The position numbers were made by a program, and so were the translations under genes. Positions 22,007 to 31,738 of a DNA stretch of 64,000 nt are shown here, one piece after another. This stretch comes from Plasmodium coatneyi (taxonomy: Eukaryota > Apicomplexa > Aconoidasida > Haemosporida > Plasmodiidae): positions 1,054,001-1,118,000 of the forward strand of contig NC_033562.1 of NCBI RefSeq assembly GCF_001680005.1, written 5' to 3'. Position 1 is the first letter of the stretch. Each line of letters starts with the position of its first letter. The notes under the pieces were generated by a model. The model was not told the DNA's origin. It saw only the letters and a list, made by a program, of their open reading frames with translations, and searched no databases.

Positions 22007-22157
22007 CGCATTTGGGAGGGTGTACATTTTTCGCTTCAGTGACAGGGTACGCAAAGCAGTGTATATATATATATGCATGTGTGCCAACTTTGGGGGGAGA
22101 GAACAACCACTGCCCCGTCACAACAGATGCACAATGGCTCATTCATCCGCCTGACCC
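21436..22157. other. intergenic, convergent 3' flanks
   Basis: NAD kinase (plus) and EF-1-beta (minus) end toward each other here. An A run of about 28 bases lies at 21976-22003. No gene was seen; frames at 21804-22154 and 21864-22142 run through the A tract and look accidental. Confidence 0.6.
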
Positions 22158-23000
22158 TCACAACTTGTTGAAGCTAATAATCTCGGCCGACTGCACCAAG
22201 AAGTCCAGGTCGTCTTCCACGTCTTCATAATTCACCTCATCCTCGTTGGCCCCATCGTGGTCGCCCTCCTCGTCACTGTTGGCGTCGTTGTCTTCTCCAT
22301 CCAGGCCGAGAATGAGCTTCCTCTTTTTCTTGTCCTCCTCATTTTCCAAGTCAATGTTTTCTATTTTCTCCATCAAGTCATTCGTATTGACAAAATCGTC
22401 ATATATAATACAAGACATGTGAAGTTTGTACAGGCCAAAAGCTACGGGTAATTTTTTTACTTCCTCACCCCATTTGATATTTTCATCCACAATTTTTTGC
22501 TTAACAAGTTTGGGGATTTTACCAATATCGGTGTCAATTGATTTGGGTTTTATTTCGATAATTAAAATGGACCTATTTTTTTCCTTCTCCTTTTGCTTCT
22601 TCTTTTTTAATTCTTCTTCTTTCTGTTTTTTTTTCTCTAACAGAATGCTCTGGTCATCATTATTGCTGTCCCCGAATAGGTCAATATCGTTATCAACATC
22701 ATCATTTTCTGGGATGTTTTTTTTCTCTGGCGCGTTGCTGCCTCCCGCTTTTTTCGCCTTTTCGCTTGGATCCTTAAACTGATCTGTGACATAACTTTCT
22801 AAGGAGCTGATGTGCTTATACCAGCGATACAAATGGGGGTGCTTATCTTTACATATGACGCTTTTTATCTGATTATAGATCTTCAAATCTTGGGCACTTA
22901 GCATGTGATTTTGGTAGTACGAGTGCTCTGCGAAAAAGGCGTTCAGTTTGGCGTAGTCCCCTTCGCCCTTGACGGTTAATAAATTTGCGTTGCTAGCCAT
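22158..23000 (-). CDS. elongation factor 1-beta (EF1B guanine nucleotide exchange subunit)
   Basis: Single exon, 280 residues, ATG at 23000. The N-terminal 80 residues resemble the GST-C-like domain of EF1B subunits (YxxxxLSAxDxxxYxxI). A central highly charged linker follows, then the exchange domain from about residue 143: SILIIEIKPKSIDTDI, VDENIKWGEEVKKLPVAFGLYKL and CIIYDDFV. The C-terminus LDFLVQSAEIISFNKL matches the family ending VQSxDIxAFNKI. It recharges eEF1A with GTP during cytosolic translation. An acidic insert at residues 218-262 (LDGEDNDANSDEEGDHDG) splits the exchange domain between DLMEKIENID and the C-terminal strand; most members have only a few residues there. It lies head to head with the microprotein gene at 24480. 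Confidence 0.93.
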   Translation of the reverse strand: MASNANLLTVKGEGDYAKLNAFFAEHSYYQNHMLSAQDLKIYNQIKSVICKDKHPHLYRWYKHISSLESYVTDQFKDPSEKAKKAGGSNAPEKKNIPENDDVDNDIDLFGDSNNDDQSILLEKKKQKEEELKKKKQKEKEKNRSILIIEIKPKSIDTDIGKIPKLVKQKIVDENIKWGEEVKKLPVAFGLYKLHMSCIIYDDFVNTNDLMEKIENIDLENEEDKKKRKLILGLDGEDNDANSDEEGDHDGANEDEVNYEDVEDDLDFLVQSAEIISFNKL

Positions 23001-23323
23001 GTTGAATGGGGGGTATGTGAAAAAAATGGAAAGTTAAGCTATATTGCTGGAAATGTTATATTCCGTATGCCACAGGTACAGTACAAATGGTTAAAATTGA
23101 ATGGGCAACAAGGAAAGAATCTGCTGCTTTTCGCGCGTTACGTGAATATGTCGTTAATATGCTTGTTAACAACGGATGCGATGTTAAGAATGACCAAATG
23201 GAGGAAGAATTATTGGGTACTTTTCGCTAAAATAGCTAAATGGGAATTTTTTTTTTTTTTTATTTCGCATGAACGGCAAGGGTAAAATGTTCACTTTTTA
23301 TATGAACTGTTCAGGCGATTTAA

Positions 23324-23354
<31 letters not shown>

Positions 23355-24479
23355 CTATACTTCATGTTAGCGCTGGGTCACGGGGGAAAAAAGGAAAGGG
23401 GGGCAACAATGACCCATGCGTAGGCGTAAACAGTGCCCCGTTTTTCGGATTTCTCCAAAACAGGGACCGGACGATTACCCATGTAGCAGCATTGCACGAG
23501 CCGCGGTGCGGTATGCCTCGTTGGATGTACGTATATTATACGCATACGTAATTGCGCATGTTCCAACCAGGCCCTTTTTATCTCCTCGCGCAAAGCCCCA
23601 TTTTTATTATTTTCTCTCTGCGGGGGAGCATCCTAAATTTTATTCACCCTATTCAGGTGCTGAAGTATATGAAGTTAAGAGGGGGAAGGGTTACACAAAA
23701 GGAGGACGACATTTTTTTATAAATTTTGTCACCATTTCATTTTTGCAACATTATCTACATGGAAAGGATTCTGAAAATTTATTTTATTTTATTTTTTCCA
23801 GGGGGGTGCGCTCTATTGCTAATGTGCCAGGGTTCAGCCCGCTACGGTAACCCTTAAAACATTAGGAAGATTCACCAATTTGGGAAATCTATTCAAATCG
23901 TCTTTGTAAAGCGAGTTCTCGTGGGGACCATTTTGTGTACCACCACATTTAGGCGAAAGATACGTATGCAGAAAGGCCTAATCAGTTTACGCGCATAAAG
24001 TATGCCTATCTACACATCTCATTGTTGATTGGACACTCCCCCATGGTATTTCACTTCGCACACGAAGGGGTGGAAGAAGAGGGGCGTGTAAAGTTTGCTT
24101 GATTAGGAAGAAGGCACGGGAGAGCTGTATTACTCGTTGTGCTATCCTCTCCATATACACACAGAACGGGGAAGGTGAAATATATACTCGTGCCGCTCCT
24201 GGAGGGGAATTTCTCCGAAGCTACGTTACTACATTGGGGGAATGCACATATACTTACCGTGTAAAAAATTGCCCTCTTTTTCCTTCACCTCGCTAATTCG
24301 ATTGGGTAACTACTCACCCATAACACTTTAATAGCACTTGGGAAAATTTACAATAAAGAAAAAAAAAAAAAAGAACTGCGCGATTTAACCAACTATATAC
24401 AACACTACTATAGTACTACACTACTGCGACTGCCCAGCACGGCACCTACATTCTGACACCTTCGGGAAGCTACAAAAAA
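23001..24479. other. intergenic, divergent promoter region
   Basis: Lies between the EF-1-beta start and the microprotein start. T runs occur at about 23247-23260 and 23329-23354, and an A run at about 24358-24372. As upstream DNA of a highly expressed translation factor it probably holds strong promoter elements. No gene was recognised. Confidence 0.55.
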
Positions 24480-24626
24480 ATGAAGCGGAGAACGGACTTT
24501 AAAAGCATATGTGTGGCAACCATCATCGGGGTTTGCAGCGGGTACTACATATTCAACCCGATTGTGAATAAAATGAAAGATAATGTGAACAATGTGAATG
24601 AAAAAAGTGAAAAACCGGTAAAGTAG
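24480..24626 (+). CDS. single-pass membrane microprotein, PIGBOS1-like (48 residues)
   Basis: ATG at 24480 follows an A-rich context (CTACAAAAAAATG). The product starts MKRRTDFKSI, has one hydrophobic helix (residues about 10-25, with Gly17 and Gly21), then YYIFNP, and a lysine/asparagine/glutamate tail. As I recall human PIGBOS1, a 54-residue mitochondrial outer-membrane microprotein, it shares spacing: RR near the start, F7, AT at 13-14, a GxxxG-type helix, and YIFxP, followed by a charged tail. No N-terminal cleavable leader is present. An alternative model uses a donor at 24618 (CCG|GTAAAG) and an acceptor at 24735 (TTTTTGCAAAG), adding exon 24736-24750 and ending PKRLY at 50 residues. 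Function in the parasite is unknown. Confidence 0.6.
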   Translation: MKRRTDFKSICVATIIGVCSGYYIFNPIVNKMKDNVNNVNEKSEKPVK

Positions 24627-24944
24627 TTCTTTCGCCATATTATTATATGGTGTGGTACACATGAGCATGTTTGTGCTGATTGACTACTTTTTTTTCCTCT
24701 TTTAACACCCTTTTCGCGTCTCCATTTTTGCAAAGAAACGTTTGTACTGACTGTACATCTACAACGTGAGCGAGAAGAAAAAATTTGATGGGACACCTTC
24801 ACGTGCGTGCGATCAGCTGACCTGGTGGTACATTTTTTTCTGTTTGAATGGTCATGTTGTTGCTGAAGGGGCAGTAGAAAAAAAAAGAAAAAAAATCAAA
24901 ACATAAGCAAAAGATAAGCAAAACGAAGACACAGCAGCGGAATT
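24627..24944. other. short intergenic gap
   Basis: About 320 bases between two plus-strand genes. It may contain the optional last exon of the microprotein at 24736-24750. Otherwise nothing was seen. Confidence 0.5.
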
Positions 24945-27173
24945 ATGTTCTCAAACCTGTTTTCGAAATCGCGAACGCTTCGCTCTATCCACGTGAAGTA
25001 TGTTCGAAGTGTCAGGGGAAAGGACAAATGTCCCCCCTTAAGGAATAGCAATGGCATTCCTTCAGCAGAAAATGCGAATTGCAGGGGTGAAGAGTGGAAG
25101 GACCACCCATCGCACGATGGGGAATTCCCCAAAGTGTGTCCACAAAGTGACGCAACCACCTTAGGGAGGGGAAACAAAAAGTTAAGGAAGTTCAAAATAG
25201 CCGCACGTGGGAGAGGGAGTCACCTGCATGGGAATGCCGTCGAAGGGGACATCAGGACCGATTACACAGGTGATATTTTTTCTGAGGGGTTTCAAAAGGG
25301 AGGGGATATTTGCCCCGATATGGGGAAAGCAGGTAAGGGGGACAACCCATTTGTGTCCAACCAAGAGGGAGTCACCCAACTGGATGGAAGAAAAGATGGG
25401 GAAGCATGCACAAACCCGTTCGCCCAGAGTACCTCCAAAGAGAGTAAATCATACGAATTTTTAAAAACGTTATATGGACTGATCGGTGAGAAAAAGGACA
25501 TCTCCGAGGAGACAGCGAAGGACTTAATTGAACAAATGAACGAAATCATAAAAATTGAAAAGAATTTAAAAATGGTGTTTCTTCTCCTACACACCATGAA
25601 TAAGCTGGTATGTATTCACGAATTGGTTGGGAAATTATCCTCTGAGATAGTCAAAGTAAAGGACAGCGAATTGCTCTCCATCATTCTTCGCATTTTGGTT
25701 AATTGCCATTATACGGATGGTGAATTATTACACGTCCTGATGACAAAATTGAAGGAGCACATCAAGTTAGGGACATGCACAACCTTAGCCGTAAGTAACA
25801 CCTTCTACAGCTTTGCCTATTTGTACAGAGAAAACTTAATCCACTTGGGGGAAATTCCCATCGGCCAGATCATCCAAATAATTGGCAGCTATTACAGCTC
25901 CTTTTCTCATGAAGAGCTTTTCGAAATTATCCAGGCGTCTCCCCATTTTTCACTCCCCAAGGGGAAGTCACAAAATGGGAAAATGAACCAAACGGATAAC
26001 GTGAACCAAACGGGTAACGTGAACCAAACTGATAACGTGAACCAAACGGGTAACGTGAACCAAACGGATAAAACTCATCAACGTGTTCATAAAAATTTAA
26101 CCAAGTTGCTAAACAAACTTGGGAACTACCTAGTAGAAGAAAATATTGCCAAAAGTGCCTCGTTCAAGCAGATCAAGACTATCCTGTACTCATATGCCAA
26201 GATTAAAACGTACCACGAGAAATTGCTCTTGCATTTATATCCCCCCACATTGAAGAGAATAAAGGGGTACAATGAGGAACTCCTCAGGGGGCACAAATTG
26301 GGCAGCTACAATCGTGGGGAAAGCGATTCCCAATCAGCGTGTGAAGGGTCAACGGAGTTATTGCAAGAAACCCCTCCACTGATCAGTGAAGCAACGCAAA
26401 ACGTGACGGATGTTCTTTACTCATACAGTAAATTTAGCATGTATATAGACGAGCTGTACAACGAAATTTTACTCCTCCTGCAGAACGTCTACAAACATAT
26501 GAGTTGCTCGGAATTATCGCAGAGCTTAATATCGTTAACGAAGGTGCACTGCAATGTGAGGATCCTGTTGTCCAAAATACACATGGAAAGATTTAACGTG
26601 CAGGTGAAATTTTACCAAAATTTTTTTGCCAATTGTACTCCCATCGACTTAATGAATTATCTCCTAAGTTACAGTAAAAATTTATACTTCGAACGGGACG
26701 TGTATGACATAATTGGGGATTTCCTCCTCCGCGAAAGGAAAATAAACTCCCTGGAAGGAAGTGATCTGATCAATATTGTTCATGCGTATAGTAAAATTTA
26801 TTACCTGAACGGTAAGGTGTTTTCTGCGGTGGATAACATTCTGTGTGAAAGACTTGACAACAACTCCAACTATTTGTCCACCGAGGATGCCATAAAATAT
26901 TTAAATTCGTGTGCAAAATTATCATATAAGAATGAAAAGATGATTTCCAGAATTGTCGAAATTATCCATAGGAGCAATTTTGTCAATATCGAAATTTTTG
27001 AGCTCTTTAAAATGCTCAAAAGTGTGAAAAGGCTACAAGTACCATTTGATCGCCTGGAGACCCACATCCGAATGGTGGTCCCCAACGTTACTTTCGACTT
27101 TGGCACGTATAGCAACCATTACTACAGGGCCCCCAAGGATCTGCACGTGCGGAGGAAGAAGTGGGTTTGGTAG
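24945..27173 (+). CDS. helical-repeat protein (HPR/OPR-like), probably mitochondrial RNA-binding
   Basis: Single exon, 742 residues, ATG at 24945. The N-terminus (MFSNLFSKSRTLRSIHVKYVRSVRG) is basic with hydroxyl residues and no acids, typical of a mitochondrial presequence. From about residue 170 the protein is built of paired helices with recurring words: TFYSFAYLY, ILYSYAKIKTY, VLYSYSKFSMY, YLLSYSKNLYF, IVHAYSKIYYL and YLNSCAKLSYK. This (L/V)xxYSKxxxY pattern is that of the heptatricopeptide or octotricopeptide repeats seen in apicomplexan RAP proteins, which bind organellar RNA. I see no C-terminal RAP domain; the end is basic (LHVRRKKWVW). A role with fragmented mitochondrial rRNAs is an inference. 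A repeat array encoding NQTDNV/NQTGNV sits near residue 350. Confidence 0.72.
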   Translation: MFSNLFSKSRTLRSIHVKYVRSVRGKDKCPPLRNSNGIPSAENANCRGEEWKDHPSHDGEFPKVCPQSDATTLGRGNKKLRKFKIAARGRGSHLHGNAVEGDIRTDYTGDIFSEGFQKGGDICPDMGKAGKGDNPFVSNQEGVTQLDGRKDGEACTNPFAQSTSKESKSYEFLKTLYGLIGEKKDISEETAKDLIEQMNEIIKIEKNLKMVFLLLHTMNKLVCIHELVGKLSSEIVKVKDSELLSIILRILVNCHYTDGELLHVLMTKLKEHIKLGTCTTLAVSNTFYSFAYLYRENLIHLGEIPIGQIIQIIGSYYSSFSHEELFEIIQASPHFSLPKGKSQNGKMNQTDNVNQTGNVNQTDNVNQTGNVNQTDKTHQRVHKNLTKLLNKLGNYLVEENIAKSASFKQIKTILYSYAKIKTYHEKLLLHLYPPTLKRIKGYNEELLRGHKLGSYNRGESDSQSACEGSTELLQETPPLISEATQNVTDVLYSYSKFSMYIDELYNEILLLLQNVYKHMSCSELSQSLISLTKVHCNVRILLSKIHMERFNVQVKFYQNFFANCTPIDLMNYLLSYSKNLYFERDVYDIIGDFLLRERKINSLEGSDLINIVHAYSKIYYLNGKVFSAVDNILCERLDNNSNYLSTEDAIKYLNSCAKLSYKNEKMISRIVEIIHRSNFVNIEIFELFKMLKSVKRLQVPFDRLETHIRMVVPNVTFDFGTYSNHYYRAPKDLHVRRKKWVW
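25986..26075 (+). repeat. 18-nt tandem repeat inside the helical-repeat gene
   Basis: Five units close to AACCAAACGGRTAACGTG encode alternating NQTDNV and NQTGNV. They sit in a loop between helical repeats. As in ArgRS, the unit alternates Asp/Asn-type with Gly-type codons through one A/G change. Confidence 0.88.
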
Positions 27174-27842
27174 ACGAGAACAGGAAAAGGGGGCAGACCT
27201 TCATTTGGCTTGCAATCAATTCAGGCATTCTTTGCTAGTATTTTATGCCCGTATTTTTTGCCTGTATTTTATGCCCATATTTTTTGCCTATATTTTATGC
27301 CCATATTTTTTGCCTATATTTTATGCCCATATTTTATGCCCGTATTTTTTGCCCGAATTTTTTGCCTATATATTATGCCTATATTTTTTGCCTATATTTT
27401 TTGCCCGCATTTTATGCCCATATTTTTTGGTCACCACCTTTTGCCAGCGCATACGTGCCAGAAGCGACCCGTTTAGTTGGGTACAAATTCGAAGCTTCGT
27501 TAAGCACGCACGGTGAGGGGTTCGCATTTTTCATAACCACGTTTTTCTCACTTTTTTTTGCGTACCATTTTTTACTTACATTTTTTTATTCCCCGTTTCG
27601 AATTTCTTATCTTTAATTTTGAATTTAATTTTTTTAAATTTTCCCGCGCAACTTCCTGGGAGTATTCCGTTTCTTCCATTTGGCATAACGGCCAATAAAA
27701 CATACGCCCATTTCGACGGCCCCCAACAATAGCGCTGTCCCGAGGGAATTTTTCCAACTGGAGGGATCCTTGCTGCAGCTACGTTGTGGCTTAAGCGTAA
27801 AAATAGTCCACTTCTTTTTCAAGTCAATCGGGGAGCAAGAAC
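27174..27842. other. intergenic with minisatellite
   Basis: Holds the 3' flank of the helical-repeat gene, the 13-bp minisatellite at 27239-27430, then T-rich DNA. Long frames crossing the minisatellite encode repetitive FLPIFYAHI-type hydrophobic sequence and are artefacts of the repeat. Confidence 0.6.
27239..27430. repeat. 13-bp minisatellite, about 14.7 copies
   Basis: Units alternate between TATTTTATGCCCR and TATTTTTTGCCYR, with a few variants. The array begins about 65 bases after the stop codon at 27173, so it is probably transcribed in the 3' UTR. The 13-bp period leaves all three frames open, which explains the overlapping spurious frames here. Confidence 0.9.
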
Positions 27843-28902
27843 ATGGCCAAGGGACTGAGGTCAAAGGTTAAGCGGAGGTTCAGGACGATCAAGCGAATCC
27901 ACGTGAATGGTAAGAGGCTCGAAGCGTGTCCGGCGGACGGACCTCGTTGCTGCCGCGTGGCTTTTTCTGTATTCCCCCCGTTGATCACTATGGTTATCCT
28001 GATCACGATCACTACCTCTGTCACATATATTTTTATTTCACTTTTTTTTCATTTTCTTCCCACCCATTTAACAACGCAGAGATTATAGAGAAGCCCAATG
28101 TAGTCAAATTGCACAACAAGATAAAACGATCGAATAAGAGCAGTAAGGATGGAAAAAAAAAAGAATGAACAAGCAGATTGGGAGCACTCCATCGCGCAGG
28201 AAGCTTACCTAGTTGCTCCGTCCACCTTTTTATTGACCTTTCTCCTTCCTCCTTTTTAGAAAATACACAGGATGATTTGATTAGACCGCCCAACAAGTTC
28301 CTCTACCCAGGTAGGCATATCCATTTTGGTTCGTTCGCGCAGTGTGAATGGTTGGCCACGCAGATTTGCAAGTGCCTCCAATGAAAAATTGTATGCAATG
28401 TAAGGAGAGCGCCATCCCATGCGTGCCCACTTCCTTCCCCCCCTTAGACGACGAACGAGCGGTGGTACCGCAGCACAAAAGTCCAAAGGTGATCGACTTC
28501 AGGTCCGAAGCCCTACCCCTGTCAGGTGAGTTTTTCCCCATTCGAAGTTATCCCCATCCGGATGAAATTTTACAATTTGTTTTTTTTTCACCCACTTGGA
28601 ATGATAAATGTGTAGCCTTCAAAGGGGGAAAAATTATCCTGTGGATATGCCTTAATGTAGTCCATTACAATGTCCACACAAACACCTCCATTAATATTAT
28701 GCCTTCTCACCATGCAGGATTCGCCAACGTGGGAAACAGGCGCAAGTACAGTTTGAGCGAAAAAATGGAAATAAAAAATCATTACGGGAATACGCCCGGG
28801 TTTTTTGACAACATGGAACTGAACAAAATGATCGACGATATGCACAAGCGGTCAGTGGAGGTTATGAATACCATTTCGAAGGGTAACGATGTGCAGGGAT
28901 GA
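27843..28902 (+). CDS. LLPH/DUF2423-type nucleolar protein, five exons
   Basis: Exons: 27843-27909, 28080-28142, 28260-28310, 28448-28525 and 28718-28902; 147 residues. All four introns have GT..AG ends and all are phase 1. The first exon encodes MAKGLRSKVKRRFRTIKR, which matches the start of the LLPH/DUF2423 family (MAKSLRSKxKRxxRxxKR), small basic nucleolar proteins linked to pre-60S ribosome assembly in yeast. The rest is less conserved: a lysine-rich helix (VVKLHNKIKRSNKS), then FRSEALPL, NRRKYSLSEKMEIKN and a C-terminal helix (MIDDMHKRSVEVM). If intron 2 is retained, the frame reads into KDGKKKE and a stop at 28168, giving a short product. The gene ends convergently with RPN8. Confidence 0.75.
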
Positions 28903-29400
28903 TACGATCAGAGGAGTAAGTGCATAAAAAAATGCGCATCCTTGTATTTGCCACGACCGCATGTTATCCATTGGACTATCTCCCAAACAACCCGTCAGCA
29001 GATATGTCCACCCTGCTTTGTAAGGGCATTTGTCCTTACATCAATTCGTGGTTTATTTTTATTTTATTTTTTTTGACGTAAAATGTTTTGTAAAATTAAA
29101 AAAGGGGGGAAAAGAAAGAAGGGTTGATTGGGATTGTTAAGTTGAAATGGAGAAACACACATCGTGGGTATCACATGGCGGGTACCCTCCGTGCATGTGG
29201 AAACATTTTTTTTTTTTTAACATGTTCCATGTGACATGCAAAAAGGACGCTGTTCCATTTTGTTATTCGCTATGCAAACAAAACTGCAATCAACTTAATT
29301 CGGATAATCCTTATTTTTTCATCACACAGAGTTGATCGATTTGGTGATCCTCTCCTTTTCAACATTGTTTTACTGACCGATGGGGTGGCCTGTGTATGGG
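28903..29400. other. intergenic, convergent 3' flanks
   Basis: Lies between the stops of the LLPH-like gene and RPN8. It contains short T and A runs (about 29208-29218). No gene was seen. Confidence 0.6.
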
Positions 29401-30483
29401 TTAATTTTTTTTCTTCGATTTTTCCTTCTCCTTGTCCATGTCTTTGTCCTCCTCTCCCTCTTTGGGCCCGTCGAGCTGTTTCTTCTTCTTTTCGGCATTT
29501 ATTTTATTTTCGATTTTATTGTTTATCAAATTGTGCAGCGCAATGACCGACCTGGTAATGCTTCCAATAAATACGTTCAGCATTATGTCGTTGTTTTTTA
29601 CCATAAAGGCTTCCAAAAGGTTTGGGTTTTCCGTATCGGGGAGGAGACTAAATACGTTTTGTAGATTGTAAAGAATTTTTATGTTCATTTCGATGTTTCC
29701 ATTAAGGATGTCATTTAGGTAGGCAGAAATTTCGTGCAATTTATAAATGAGGCTTTTTAGGGAGGATAACTTGTCCCCCACTTTGGTGGCTAGGGTGGAG
29801 GTGGACACGCTTTTCAGCTCCTTCAGCAGGAACTCCACTCCCACGTCCTCGGCTTCGAACGCTCCTGCGGGGGGAACACAGAACATGGGTGAGCAATACA
29901 CACACGATACCACATAACATGCACAGATTGGCCACCCATGTTGTAGCTACACCGTATATTTACCTATCGTCACGGGAATATGGATGAAGGTCTTCCTGAA
30001 TTTGTTATCCGAGATGGCCTTCTCAATAGCCACGTAGGCATTCACAGGAAAGACGCTCTGATCTGTGTGTACATTTACCAAAAGGAAGATGGGTGCGTGG
30101 TGGTACTTGTAAAAAATCTCATTAATGAAAATATCGTTCGGTTTTATGTTAGAACCCGTCGTATACCAACCAACAATTTTTTCTCTCGTGTTAATTTTCC
30201 GTATCATGTTGAAAAGGTTTTCATTGTAATTATCATCGACAAAAAATATGTTTATATCTTTTATGTCCTCTTCAAATGGTAAAGCGTAACTATTTGTGAG
30301 GTGTACAACGCCGTCTATTTTTTCTCCAAGGATTGTGCCAAGCACTCTCTTTTTTGTGTTACTCGCTATTCGGTTGTAATGGTCCACCACGGAGAGGAGG
30401 ACTATCGGGTGCACCACCACATGCTTGTTTAGGTAGATTCTCTCTAACTCATTTTTGCTCTTCTCGAAGATGTCATTTTCCAT
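29401..30483 (-). CDS. RPN8: 26S proteasome regulatory subunit RPN8 (PSMD7)
   Basis: Two exons, 30483-29964 and 29864-29401, give 327 residues; the 99-nt intron is phase 1 (ATAG|GTAAAT, CGCAG|GAGCG). The start is ATG 30483; the longer open frame upstream begins only at GTG. The MPN domain starts VVVHPIVLLSVVDHYNRI, continues RVLGTILGEK and SYALPFEEDIKD, and has IVGWYTTGSNIKPNDIFINE. The JAMM zinc ligands of RPN11 are absent, as in other RPN8 proteins, so it is the inactive partner of RPN11 in the proteasome lid. The second exon has EDVGVEFLLKELK, LNDILNGNIEMN, NVFSLLPD and SVIALHNLINNKI, then a lysine/glutamate-rich tail, all as in human PSMD7. It lies head to head with TRM6. Confidence 0.96.
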
Positions 30484-31738
30484 TTTGCTTCGCTGTAATA
30501 TGTGGTTGTTACTCCGCGTCGGGCGATCCTCCACGTGGGGCGGTTATATACATATATACACAAACAGGTTTTGCGCTACGAACCGCCCAACGATGGATGA
30601 CAAAGAAATCCTAGTTGTATACACACAGGTGTACACAGATTTGCGTGTTCACCCTTGGAGGGGAGAAACGCTCCGAATTACACGCCCCTCACGCGAAGTG
30701 ACCGGCGACGGCACAAATGGAATGACACAGATATTCACTCACAAAAAAACAAATGAAAAAAATGTGCAAAAATGAGCATAAAGAACAAACGAACGAACGA
30801 ACGAACGAACAAACGAATGAACGAATGAGCGAAGGGGGACATACATCACTTGGGGTTACCGAGCAGGTGAAATTAAAAAAAAAGGTGAGGCGTTTTCTTT
30901 TCCCCTGAGAGATGCAAAAATGGGAAAAAAAAAAAAAAAAAAAAAAAGGAGAAAAGGAGAAATGCTGCTTCAGGAAAGCTTCCCTAAAAAGAAGATCCTT
31001 CCATTCTTTTGAGGTCCTTTTTTTTTTCTTTTTCACAGGATGAAAATGCCGAATGGTGGGCTGTGCCCCTCCTCGTGCGTTACCCCAATTTGCCATTGCC
31101 GCCCCTGGTATACCTGTGTTGGCCTTTACAGAAAAAAAAAAAAAAAAAAAAAAAAGCCGTTTGGGGGTTGCCTCCCAAGTATGCCAGCCATATACCGGGG
31201 CTTACGAATTGTACCAATATGGGTTACGCACAGGACTGCAGTGGGGTTGCGCTTTATCATCATGTCGCGACAAAGCAAATAAAAAAAAACGCATACATAC
31301 GTAATACCTATGTAATACATATATAATGCATATGTAATGCATATATGTTAAAACAGGTCAGCGCGACGGAGAATATTACCAACTGGGCAACTGTTACTTA
31401 TCAACGGCTCCGGCGTGACCCCCCCTTACGCACATGCATAGCAACAATTTTCACATTTGAACTTGCACGGACGGACAGTAGGGTGCCCATTTGAGGATGG
31501 TTCACCGGGGCACTCTAGACCCCACCCACGCACATGGTTACAAAAAAAAGGGATCGTGCCAGAGGATAAAGGAACCCCAACACGTAGCCAAGAAGGCGCA
31601 ATTTTTATTTGTACCGATCGGAGGCATCTTCCCACATTCTAACCTGCCCGTCCGTTCCATCCCGCATAAAAGGAGGGACGACTTAACATACCAGTTTAGC
31701 TTCCCCCATCCCCATTGGACAGTTTTCCCGAAGGCAGG
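30484..31738. other. intergenic, divergent promoter region of RPN8 and TRM6
   Basis: Contains an ACGA tetranucleotide array, A runs at about 30926-30947 and 31131-31155, and a run of ATGCATATGTAATGC-like words at about 31312-31349. The last part before 31739 is less AT-rich. Short frames show no family features. Confidence 0.55.
30782..30830. repeat. ACGA tetranucleotide repeat
   Basis: About eleven tetranucleotide units of AACG/AACA/AATG type (GAACAAACGAACGAACG...). It lies in the divergent promoter region upstream of RPN8. Confidence 0.8.

Noticed and set aside
27210..27616. Three overlapping frames of 88 to 156 codons rich in Phe, Tyr and Leu, looking like membrane proteins
   Set aside because: All are translations of the 13-bp minisatellite, whose period keeps every frame open. 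There is no gene start or conserved sequence.
31009..31326. Overlapping plus-strand frames of 80 to 105 codons with lysine runs upstream of TRM6
   Set aside because: All cross the same A homopolymer at about 31131-31155; the lysine run is its translation in three frames.
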